Origin: Liopterus haemorrhoidalis
Lineage: Eukaryota > Arthropoda > Insecta > Coleoptera > Dytiscidae
Assembly (NCBI GenBank): GCA_963971575.1
Contig: OZ020622.1
Span: forward strand, 4,812,279-4,876,278
Length of the DNA stretch: 64,000 nt
Direction: 5' to 3'
The notes beneath the pieces were generated by a model. The model had not been told where the DNA came from. It was given only the letters and a program-made list of their open reading frames with translations, and ran no database searches. Positions 43,801 through 57,200 of this stretch are shown in pieces (the first letter of the stretch is position 1; every line of letters starts with the position of its first letter). The position numbers were made by a program, and so were the translations under genes.

Positions 43801-45224
43801 CCAAACCGATATTTATTTTTTTTAATTGAACCGGAACAAAAACCGAAACGAAAAAAATAACGGTTCGAAGCTCTGTCAAAAACTTATCAAAAATTTGTAT
43901 TACAAATATTGTTAAAAATAAGAAAACAAATCTTTTATCTAAATGTATTTTTTTGATTGGATAAATATTTGGAGAGATATGGGGAATACCCCCAAAAATT
44001 AAAAATTTAAATTACTGTCTTATTATTGACTTAACAACAAAAACTTGTATTACAAATATTGTTAAGAATAAGAAAACAAATCTTTTATCTAAATGTATTT
44101 TTTGATTGGATAAATATTTGGAGAGTTATGGCGGAAAAACACAAACAATTAATACCTCTTTAATTATAAAACTTTTACCAGGGTGTTTTAAAGTATTTCG
44201 CCTTCTTTTGGCCTGTAGTAGCCATTTTGTTAGTAAAGAAATAAGAAGACCGTAAACATTCTGCATAAGAGAAAATTTTGTTATCATCTTACCTGTGTTA
44301 TATCAAACAGATTTGAATTTAAATTTCGTACAGCTTCTTGTGCTCTTTCGTGTGAGCTTCGTATACTAATTATTGAGTTTAAGATCTGTTCTTGTACACG
44401 TGCTACTTCTATTTTATCTTCAAGTTCTCGTAGGAAGACTCCGTAATGAGGGGCATAGCCTATTCGATCACTACGCATGCACATAACCGCTCTAGCCAAA
44501 TATTCCAAACGCTGTTTTAAATTCAGACAAGTTCTGGAAATGCAAAATGTTGAAATTTATTAATATAAAACAACATTAATTAAATATTGAATTAGATGAG
44601 TTACGCCCGTAAGTTAGTATAGTTGATAGGTAATGGGATTCGGACCAGTCAGAAAATAAAACAAAATTTATTAACTTCGCTAACGTTTCGATTTAATTTA
44701 AATCATCAGAGCTTAGTTAATTAGTCATGATATAAAATAACAATTTAAAATTAATAAAAAATACATCATATTCTCTGTCAAATTTTGTTTTATTTTCTGA
44801 CTGGTCCGAATCCCATTACCTATCCAACTATATTAATTAAATACTTTAAAATAAATTTTCTATTATTTGAACAATTTGATTTTACGAACAATCCTGTGTC
44901 TCTTCTGTTCACATAACCAAGTATCTATTCTATGTTAGAAAAAAAAAAATACCCTGTTTTTGTGGCAAGTGTATTTAATATCTGTGCAGCTGAAGCATGG
45001 TTTTCATTTTTCTCATAATATTTCCATAGTAAATCATAAACTTGAACTGCTTGTGGATCATGTTGTGTTCCTTTGATGAAATAATTTTCTAAAGACCTAT
45101 TAGTGATGTTTAAGAGATCACTGTGCATCTGTTTATTCAACATCCATTCGTAGATTGCGATATGGAGCAACTCATCGTTTGTATGAAGAATTTCATTAAT
45201 TAAGTAACGAGTCTGAAAACAAAA

Positions 45225-45263
<39 letters not shown>

Positions 45264-48200
45264 CGCTAACTTTATGACACTTCTTGCTATAGTCTCACAC
45301 AGACGCGCGTACATTTCACGAATTAGTACAAAAATTCATAGTGTTAATGCTAATGCGTAAGAATGTTTGTTCTACACAAATCCGTATAAGCATTCATAGC
45401 TCCAATTTAGTGCATAAGCGTAAGAAACTATTTAACGCATAATATTAAAAGTTTATATACTTCAACCTTCTAACATTAACATTAAAACATTGACAACTGT
45501 CAAAATGGAGGAATATATTATACTTAGGGTTACCAAATGTCTCTCGTGACACAGTAGGATATTTCTACAAAAAGTAGTAGTTTAGTAGGACACAATAAGA
45601 CAGTTTTTTTTATTTTTTATTTTTATTATGTTATGAAATATATAGGTACCTAATTAAGGTCAAATCCCATAACAAATCCTTTTTTTTTTTTCATAATAAG
45701 ACATTTTTTCATGAGGCCTTTTTTAAAATTTGTTTAATAATATTATAAAAACATTTTATTATAGATTATATATTATCAAACAAATTTTCAAAAGGCCTCA
45801 TTATAAAAAAAGGCCTTATTATGGGATCCAACCCTAATTAATTATGGTTTAATTTTTTAAATTAAATTATAAAATAAATTATAGGTCATTTTTATATATT
45901 TCTTAATAACATGTAATTAACAAGAAACAATCAATAAATAATAAGTAATACTACTAATATGAAAATTTAATTATATATTTATTGGTTGACATCTTTCTTT
46001 ATATTTAACAAAATCACATTTTAGAAATAAAAATATAAAATAAATAATAGGACATTTTTTTAAATTTTCTTTATATATAATTAATAAGAAACAACCAATA
46101 AATAATCAACAATAATCAAGTTTAAATATATATGGTAATAAAAAATATAATTATGATCTATTTCAAAGTAGAAAAATGTGTGTAAGAAGATAGGAGCTGT
46201 TTGTCCTTGCTTCGGATTGGTTTAGATCGACATCCCTATTACACTGTAAAAATATTATTTTTATTCCAAGTTGACAGATGTTCAGTGTCGTACATTGGAA
46301 ATATATATTATTTATATTATTTAATTTTTCTCATATATTTTGTTATTATTTACATATTTAGACTTTTATTTATATTCTTGGCGTAGATTTTATGGAGAAA
46401 ATTCTCCATGTAATTTGTTTTTACGCAGTTATATATTTTTTAGGTTATCTGACATATAAATATTTTTTGACACTTGACAATTAACATATCAAGAGAGAGG
46501 ACTAATGTGAGGCTAAAAGACAGCCCAGCTGATTGTGCCCAAAGAAGAAGTTATTGATATAATTTTTAGACCTTCATATATACATATATTTTTAATTTTT
46601 ATTTACAATAATTATTTAAATAAGAAACTTTTGCTCTGAAGATATATTGTTTGTTTTATTGCTTTGTTTAAACTCTTTTAGCCAAATCTCTCTTTTTATA
46701 TATAGTACATAATTTTTAAAATTAATATTTTTTTAACTTTTTCAAATTTCCCATTAAACTGAATTTATGTCGTATAAATAACGTATTTTAAGTGTATTAT
46801 CTGCCTTGTTTATTTCAATATCTTATTAACCTTTTATATATTAAAAAAAAAAATTACTTGCTAACCCAGTTGCTACGCCCATGCCCTAGTTGTAACTTAT
46901 TTTCAATTTCCCGCTATACTGTATTTGATCAGTGTAAATCGTACTCGGTTCGCAGCGCTATCTACTTTTTTCTACTTTGAAATAGACCATAGATATGTTT
47001 ATTGGTTGACGTTCACATTTTCTTTTATTTAAAACAAAGAACTTTTTAAGTAAAATATGTACTTTTTTAACAATAATAAAAATAATCTGACAAAAATTCC
47101 TAGTGAACTATTTCGGTTTCCATCAATATTTGTGTTGTGCTTAGCCACTAACATTATGCACTATGAATTAAGCGTTGTCTATTAAAACCTGAGCTATGAA
47201 TGAGGCGTGTCAAATATTTTATCTTTTTAACACGTAAAGATTGAATTAAATAACTAGTATATTTAAAGCAACTTACTAATTGGGTGGTATCTGTTTGCGG
47301 TGAAAAGAAGGATCCTTCCTGCGGCCTAGGTGGAGGACCTGGAGTAGCTGGTATATCCGAAGTATACGCCAAGAAATTTTGCGAATACAACTGATCTAAC
47401 ATATTAACAACTTCCTTATAGACATCCATTCTAAAACAAAAAAAACATTAGAATCAATTCTTTGAAATTGTAGTTAGAGAAAGTTGGCTTTACTATCTGC
47501 AATGGCTAGTCTAAAATAAAATTAATTATATACGAATTTTTAGATTTTAAAAAATTACCGTCTGGCATAAAGTTGATATCCGTCTTGATCTTCCGCAGGC
47601 TCATTATTTTTATAATAATGTTCAGCAATATTTTCCGGATCCATTTTCTTCGCACACGTAACACACAAATCAATAACAGCGTTATAATATTGACTACCGA
47701 TAAACTTCTGACAAGCTGCGGATATATTCATATTTGGAGCAATATCCTTACATAATTGTAACGCAGATTGTAACATAGCTTCTCTTTCTTCACGATTCTG
47801 TTGTGTTTTTGCACTTAATAAAATTTCATTTGCTTTTGAACAAGCAGCATCTTCACTACGATAAAGATTTGGACAAACATCTCTTAACTTCGCACTGATT
47901 GAATCGACAGAAGCGTTATCTCCTAAATAACTGTTTATTAAACTTATAATCAACGCTGAACAAATATCATGACCGAATAAAAATAAATCTTTAAACGATG
48001 TGTTTATAAGTGCATTCTGTTGATCTTTAGTCAATGTGTTGATTAATAAATGTATTTGGTGTTCACAGAGAATTTTCCAGAGACCTAAAATCTCACAGCA
48101 TTGGACTACGAAAGTTTTTAGTGCGTCCAAAGATTGTCTCTCCTCGATTTGCATGTCTTGTATATTCGGAGCCATTCGTACTGTCCTATTCGATTGATTA

Positions 48201-51200
48201 ATCATAGTTACGTTTGGATTGTCAAATGTTGTATCGACTTGTCTAGTGTAATTTTGATTTAAATTTTGTACTGTTATATTTGTATTTTTAAGTAAAAAAG
48301 CCTTCAACGCTAACAAATGTCCAAGTATTACATCGATTTGTTCGTTATTTACGTGACTGGTTAGCTAAAATAAAAATTCAATTAAGAAATTTATTGTTTT
48401 AATAATAATAATTTTAAATACAAATTAGTTACGGCTTTATTTAACAATCTGAAGAACCCGTGCGGCTCTAATTAAGCTTCAAAGATATTCTGAAGTAAAC
48501 TCTATCTTAAGCCTGGTTTAAAACAGGTCCATAGTGCATGGGTATGGCACAAGCATAAGGCGAATCAATGGTGTATCAATGTTCTGTTTATAGTACGAAC
48601 ATCTGTTTGTAATAAACAAACAATGTACACCACTATAATAAATAATAATAATAATAATTTATTAAAACCAAAAAATCAGCTGTAGCCACCACAGGACCGA
48701 CCGCCATCGCAAAGTACTTGTATAAAATACATTCTAGCAGCAGAGTAGAAATAACTTGGCCCAATATTTTCTAACAGTGATATTATTTATCATTACCATG
48801 GAAACGTTACATATAAGTATGAAAAAATCAGCTGTGGCCACCACAGGACCGACCGCCATCACAAAGTACTTGTATAAAATACATCTAGCAGCAGAGTACA
48901 AATAACTTGGTCTAATATTTTCTAACAGAGATATTATTTATCATGACCATGGAAACAAATAAATATGAAAAAAAAATTCAAAATTTTTTCGTTTTATCAA
49001 AAAATGTCTCAAATAAAAGTTATTAGTTATTGCATTTATAGCAACTTTTGTTAAATAATTTGTTTCGAAATATTTTTCTGTTGTTAAATATTCGCAAAAT
49101 TCTTAAAATCGACACGAGTAAACTCCCATTTCTAGTCAACCGATTTTTACCAAAAGTTGATCAACTCGTGCCATTGATGTCAAAAGCTTAAATATGTAGT
49201 TTCATAAAAATCCTTTTACCCGAATTTGCTCTGCACGTGTACACAGACAGACAGACAGACAGACGGACAGACAGACAGACATCATGCTAAAAATAGTCAA
49301 AACGTTATGAAGGGACCTCAATTCCTGGACTTATTCATTGTCCAAATGTACATTTGGACAATGGATATAAAAACGAAGAAATCATTTACAAAAAGTAAAA
49401 ATAAAATTGTACCTAATACCGATCCTTGAGACACACCAATATTTATGGGTAAAAAATGAGACCCAGCATTTTTCATTGTACCTTATATGTATGAAATTTT
49501 AACAAACTGCGATCTATTAGATAAGTATGAGGAGAACCAGTCAGTGACAACTCTACGAATTCCATAGCAGTTAAATTTTTTTATTAAAATTTCATGACTT
49601 ACACAATCAAAGGCACGACTTAAATCACAGAAAATAACAACAGCTTGGGAAATCTTTATGCTTGTGCCATGCATATGTGGTATGGATATATATAAATGAG
49701 GCTTTATTATCGTGAGAGCGAACAAAAATTATTCTTCGATAAAAAATTTAAGTTCAGGTTGTTAAGTAAAATTTTACCATTACTTACATATTCTTTTCGA
49801 GCTTCCGTAAGAACTTTTTGGACACAGTTAACATTCCAGATAGGTCTTAAAATTCTTCCGATGTATAAATAAAGACCGTTATGTTTTGCGGAGAAGCTCA
49901 TTTGAGAACCAATGTCAAAAGAAGTGTTGGGAGAAGCAATCATTGATTGTTGAGCTGACATATTCTGTTGGAAAGTTAGGTTACTGAACGCAGGACCCGG
50001 TGTTGATATAAGCTGTGGATTAAATGAAGCTGGAAAAGAAAATAATAAACTATAATTGAGAAGTGACATTACCGTTGGCGGCGCTGTAATTCATGGCAAA
50101 ATTGCTGAATTGTCTAGTATTCAGCTGTCAATATGCTAACAGGGAACAGGTTAATTTAAGCACAGTACATTTTTATTTTATGAAAATGTATATTTGGACG
50201 TTCTCTTGGAACAAAAAATCAACACCAGAACATATGTAATAATTTCAAACAGTACTACAGTCGCGTAGTACAATATTTCACCACCAGACTGCGTATCCGA
50301 GCGTGTCAGTTCTCAACAGGTAAAATTGCGTAAGTTTGTCTGTAAAAATGTATATAACAAAGCATAAAATCGAATTAAAACCTGTATTAAATATAATTCT
50401 AATATTAAATTTATGTTGAAAAAACAATGTAGGAGTGTTTTACCTGGTTTTGGGACAGGATTGGGTGCTGTAAAGGAATATCCACCCAAAGTAGATGAAT
50501 TGTAGGGTATTGTTGGCTCAGGAGAACATTCACAAAATCCAACATTGAGGAAATCCTGGTTATTTTCTTTTTTATTCCTAACATAATTTTGATCGGAAAA
50601 AGTAACACTTTTTCCTGCTTGAGGTGGAGTGGAAGTTTTTATAGGTGCAAAGCCATCGTATGGATTTTGGGAAGGATTTTCAAAAGGATACACATCTACC
50701 ATAGGTCTTTTCAAAAATTCGAAGGAAGTATCATATAGTCCTGTTAAACATGAGAAATAGATAATGAATCAAGAGAGTAGAATTAAAATTATTGCACTAA
50801 ACCCCCGATTTAACGGACTAATATGAGAGTCCATTAACCTTTCCATTGCTGAACCAAATTTTATTTCCAAGGTTTTCAATAAAAGCACATAGACAATATA
50901 GTGAATAGTGCCCTAAAAACCTTAGCATTTATACTAAAAAACAGTGGTAGTTTTAAGATATCTACAACTTGGTTACTATACTATACACTAGTTCAAGCTA
51001 AATTAGATTACGCGAATACAATCTGGAGCCCAAAAACAATGTACCACAAAAATCAAATAAAAAAAGTACAAAATAGATTTGTAAGAAACCTGACTCTGAA
51101 ATTAACCGGTATCTTTTTCGAATCTCTTATGCAAACCAGTTAAAAAACCTAGCTCTCAATAATAGCAAGAAAATTCAAGCATTAGAATGGATACGCGACA

Positions 51201-54200
51201 TCCACACTTTGAATTTCGCGTTTAAATTATTTAATTATAAACAAGATGCTCCAGAACTTCTTCAAAATTTAAATATTCGAGTCCCTGACATAAGATAGAG
51301 AATTAAAAATGATCACTTTTTCAAAATTTCAGAATCTATGTCACCACTGAACAAAATGCTCAGTCTAGTAAACAAGCAAGTCTCTGATAGAGATGTAGAT
51401 ATCTTTTACGACAATTATAGAAAGTTTGTTAATATAAAAATAAATTAGACTAGTTATATTATATTTTATTTTGTGTTTGCTTATATTGTGTTTTATTCTT
51501 CTATATTATTAGTATTTCTATATTATTTTTATTATAATTGTATTGTATTTTTTCCCCCAGTACTATGTAACTGGACTTGTGCACTACTGTACAAATCTGT
51601 ATAGTTACTGGTTAAAAATAAATAAATAAATAAAAAAGTTGTTAGTTATTGCTTTTATAGCAACTTTTGTTAAATAATTTTTTTCGAAATATTTCTCTGT
51701 TGTGAAATATTCGCAAAAATCTTAAAACCGACACGAGTAAACTCCCATTTCTAGTTAACCAATTTTTACCAAAAGTTTATCAGCTCGTGCCATTGATGTC
51801 AAAAGCTTAAATATGAAGTTTCATAAAAATCCTTTTAGCCGTATTTGCTCTGCACGTGTACACAGACCGACAAACAGATAGAAAAAACGTTATGTAGGGA
51901 CCTCAATTTGTGGAGATCCATCGAAATCTCGAAATGTCAAAATCGGTATGATCATAATACCTCCCTTATATATGTTGGCGGTCGGTAAAAATTGGTCAAT
52001 AAATTGAACTGTGTAAAACTGTAATATATCATATGTGCAGATTGTTGTTGTAACTTGTCCTGTAACAATTCTATTAAGTTTTCAATAAACAACTGCACGC
52101 CAGTCTCTTACCAACTACCAACAGACTATCATTTAATGAACCTTTAACATAAAACATTACATGGCGCAGTCGGTAGGATTTTACGAATACGAATACGAAT
52201 GTCCGTTAAACCGATAATTTATTATATTACTTACTTGTTCCTCTCATTTGTGGTGGAATATTTTGAACGATCCTTGGTTCGCCTCCGTACATCAAAAATG
52301 CTCTAGTAGCCATTTCTGCAATTTCCGCATTTTGTGTCAGTTGTGAACAAGCTAATATTAAACTTGTAGCACAAGCTTGATCTTCTTTTTGTACTTGAAA
52401 ATAGGCTTTAACAGCATCACTCTCTGGCCCATGACTGTCTATTAGGAGTTGTCTTAACATGTCTACCGGCCGCAGTTTGTGGAATATGTGAGCACCTTGC
52501 GCTGTTAAAACTACGTATTTACGTGGTGGTTCCATGTGCTGACGTACTACTAATGGGGGTATTGTATCCGATGGTTTTGAATAATTGTCATGACGTACCT
52601 AAAAATTTTGATTTTATAAAAAATTGATACATGAAAATTGACTGAAAATTGCAGATATAAAAATATCATACGGATATTTTTATTAATTATAATGGTTTAT
52701 GAATAAAATATTTCTGTTAACCTTTATTAATAAAATTTGTTTTAAAATAATGGTTTAAAAAATAAATACGACTTTCTTCATATTATGATGTGTTGTCATT
52801 AATTGCTATAAATCTGACGTCAGAAAAATAACTTCTGGTGTACCCCAAGGTAGTCACCGAGGCCCACTTTTGTTTAATATTTTTATAAATGATATAAATA
52901 TGTGCTTTAATAAATGCAACTTTCTTCATATTATGATGTGTTGTCATTAATTGCTATAAATCTGACGTCAGAAAAATAACTTCCGGTGTACCCCAAGGTA
53001 GTCACCTAGGCCCACTTTTGTTTAATGTTTTTATAAATGATATAAATATATGCTTTAATAAATGCAACTTTCTTCTCTATGCCGACGATTTAAAAGTATT
53101 TCTGCAAATTTTAAATCTCAATGATTGTAATGAAATTAAGTCTGATCTAAATAGACTATCCGAGTACTTACAGCTAAATAAATTAAATATAAATATTTCA
53201 AAATGTTCAAAAATATCATTTACTGGAAACAGAAACATTTTAATTATAATATTAATGCAGATGTCATCTCTAATGTTCCTTTTTAAAGATCTGGGAATAA
53301 CATTTGATCAGAAATTAATATTTGATATACATATTGACAACATTATTAAAAAAGCTTACAAAATGTTAGGGTTAGTTACCAGAATTTCATAATCATGGGG
53401 GCTATAAGAAAATTACTAATGTATCCAAAAATAAAAATAAGGAACATATACTGGTTAATAATTAATCATTAGTAGCTAAGACCAAAAATTTAAATTAAAT
53501 AAAAAAAAGGGATGTATTAGGGGGGGGGTCTGATAACCACATTTTAAGCATATTTTTGTGATTTTTTTCAAATCTATGGTTAAATTTATTCATTTTCAAA
53601 CTAAGTACATATATAAAGTATGTTTTGAAGAAGATACAAAAAAATTTTTAAAGCAAAATATAGCGAAATGAGCCAGCTGTTGCAAATCTTCTCAGACTCC
53701 GGGAAAAAAAATAGATTTTGCGGTGACCAGCATAAGGCCGCGGTCTGACTGATCGAGTGCTGTCGATCGTTTGCTGTCGAGCAAATTTCAAACGCACGTT
53801 AACTAAGGGCATGAGTCGCACTGAACCATCGTTTGCTGTCAAGTAGCATCAAGTTGTTTGTATTTCAAACCGGTTTTAATTTCACACGACGCTCGACGCT
53901 CAACCATATATTATTTGACAGTTGGAACGTCAAAAAAAAAAAAAACAAAATTACAATATAGAGTAAAATGGACTCGCTAATTAGTATTAACTGTTTGATA
54001 GTATTATTTTAGGTTGGAATATGCACTATTCGACAAGTGAGAAACAAATTTACTTGACACTGAATGATCGATAATACTCGACAGTACTTGATCAGTCAGA
54101 CCAGCTTTTAAATTTTTAAATGACACTACACGACTCGACGCTACGTTACACGACGCCGCTCGATCAGTCAGACTGCTGCCTTACTCGTCACTGCATCATC

Positions 54201-57200
54201 TGAAATCAAAAATCCAAAAAGATTTTGTTAGTTTATGAGTTTGCCGAGGTAACGACGTTGAGATATTTTTTTTTTCATGGTTTTTTTTTTATTTAACAAT
54301 CACAAATATACTAATTTTTAGTTTTTTTTTAGGGGGAATTAATTTTTTTTGTCTTCTAAGTAACGCGAAAAACTGAAAAATCATTTTAAAAATAAAAACT
54401 CAACGTCATTACCTCGGCAAACTCATAAACTAACAAAATATTTTTGGATTTTTGATTTCAGATGATCCAGTGACGAGTTATGCTGGTCACCGCAAAATCT
54501 AATTTTTTTCCCGGAGTCTGAGAAGATTTGCCACAGCTGGCTCATTTCGCCATATTTTGCCTTCAAATTTTTTTTGTATCTTCTTCAGAACATACTTTAT
54601 ATATGTACTTAGTTTGACAATGAATAAATTTAACCATAGATATGAAAAAAATTCACAAAAATATGCTTAAAATGTAGACCCTACCCCCCCTTAAGTAAAA
54701 ATATCATACCTCAGCCATGGCCCAACATGGCCCATCCAAGAAAATAGTAGTATACGCCTCCATCAAAGAATGACTAAATGGAAATGGGTCAGCACTTAAA
54801 CACCATAATTGATCATAATCCGGTCCTGGAGATGAAATTAGTACCACTGAACCTTCCCTGTAGTCAGCCATATGGACATTTTTAGGTCGAACAGTTGCTA
54901 TGTTGGCGGAGAAACCCGGAGGCAGCCGAACATGCACGAGGTGTAGTGTATAAGGTCTTTGATTGGCAGTGAAGTTATTTAGATTGACTGTAGTTAGGTA
55001 CAAACGAACACCAGTCTGTGTAATGGCGACTAGATGAATCTGGGCTGAATCTCGAGCTTCTATAGCTGATATACTGATTATTGGACGGAAATTACCACTA
55101 TCTAGAGTCCTTCAGAAAAAAAAAATATATATATATATATACAACTAGATCAAAATTTTACATTAGATACATCCAATGAGGTTATTTAACATAGAGATTG
55201 AACGCAGGAAACGCAGTGCAACACCTCCGGTGGCGGGAGATTTCCCCCTTAAGTAGTACGGGTTGCTTACTATGTTTTATCTACAAAAACTGCAAGTAAA
55301 AATATATTTTACTATGGTATAACGGCACAGTATTGAAATGGTTCAACAGTTACATGCTGAACAGGGAACAAAAGGTGAAATGGAATGGTGTGCTTAGTAA
55401 GAAATTAGAAAACTGTATAGGAGTGCCACAGGGAAGTGTGTTGGGACCACTGCTATTTATTGTATACATTAATGACAACAGAAAAATATTAAAAAAATGT
55501 AAAATAAATATGTTCGCGGATGATACTTTAATATATGTTGAAGGAGATAGATATATAGAGATAGTTTGTGGATTAAATGATGAACTAAAAATAATGAATG
55601 AGTATTTTGAAATGAACAGACTGAAACTTAACTTAGATAAATGTAAATATATGATATTATGTAAAAATAGTGAGTACGATTTAGATATAAAAGATAATAG
55701 GGTAGAAAGAGTAACAGTTAATAATTGTGTTAGAATTGGTTGATAAATATAAATACTTAGGAGGAATACTAGAAAGGAAGTAGAAATTTAAAGAGCACAT
55801 GCAATATGTAATTAAGAAAGTGGCAAAATAGGCTTAGTCAGCAGAGTTTCTTATTGACATAGTACAGAGCGATCAACAAATATTGACCGATATGCAATAC
55901 TTGACAGAAACATTTAGTTATTTCCAAGGACACTTATTTCCAAGGACATGTACACATAGGCGTACATTCTATTTTTATTACTTTATACGAATTGATTATT
56001 AAATGAACACTATTTTTCTCTACACGCCAATGAGTTGATAACAGATATTAAGTTAGCAACACATATTTTCGTTGTTCCTCGGGTGAGTTCAGACAAACGA
56101 AGTAATCTGATTGGTTCTTTGTTAAATTGGGATTTTCAGCTTTGAATTAGAATACAGTTTTGATATTATTAAACTCGTTGTTTACTGTTAAGTAACGGTC
56201 AAGAAATAATGATCGCTCGGTATTTGAAATACTAGGAAATATTTAAAATATGTACTATGACCTTTTTTTTAGGTCACCACTTATATTTTGGAAGTGAGAA
56301 CTTTTTTTCAGGTCAATACTTGTATTTTGGAGGTGATGACTTTTTTTTTCAATTTTGTCTTCTGAGCCTGCACCAAGAAAAATTCCTGGGAGCGCGCCTG
56401 ATTTAAAATACTATGAAATATTTAAAATATGTACTAGGAAAGTATTTGAAATACTAGAGAAATATTTGGAATATGTAAATCATATCAAATACTGACGTTT
56501 ACAGACAACAAATATCAAATACAAATACAAAATATAATATTTCAAATACCAGAAAGAAAGAAAGGCTTTTTTTGTCCATTGAAATGGAATTCTATCTAAT
56601 CCATCAATGTGTGTCTATTAATATGTCCAGGGATTAAATATTATGTACTCTTATGGTTTACTTACTTGACAACATTCATGGCTTGTTGTACTAGAGAATT
56701 TTGTCCAACCTTAGCGACACGATGAATTGAATTTCCTTTTTCACCCAAATCGTAAACTTCTATACTTCCCTTCTCAGTTAACGTGTAAAGTATGTGTCTA
56801 CTATTATCAATAGCTATTTTTGCAATTGGATCTTCTTCACTAAAAGCTACATTTAGAAACGAAGGCATCAAAAATGACAGTGCTCCAGTAGAATGATTAA
56901 TTTTTTTACACCGTTTTCCAAACCACCCACTTTCCGCTTGATACGAAATCTCAAATAAACTACCGTCTCTACCCCCCAAAAACAATCTTCCATCATTAGT
57001 CCCTGTGATAGTAGTAATCGCAACACCATCCGTTGGCACAACAAAAACGGGATCAGGAACTAAATGCATTTCTTCTAATTCACCCAACGGACCATCACTA
57101 TTACTTGAAAATGTTACACCCAACACTACGATATCAACAGTTGTTGTAATCACTAATAAATATTTAATAAAATTATGAAAAACACCAGGTTTTGGTAGAA

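Noticed and set aside
47573..47755. 60-codon plus frame
   Set aside because: Antisense shadow of Nup155 exon 7.
50411..50608. 65-codon minus frame
   Set aside because: Out-of-frame shadow of Nup155 exon 5.
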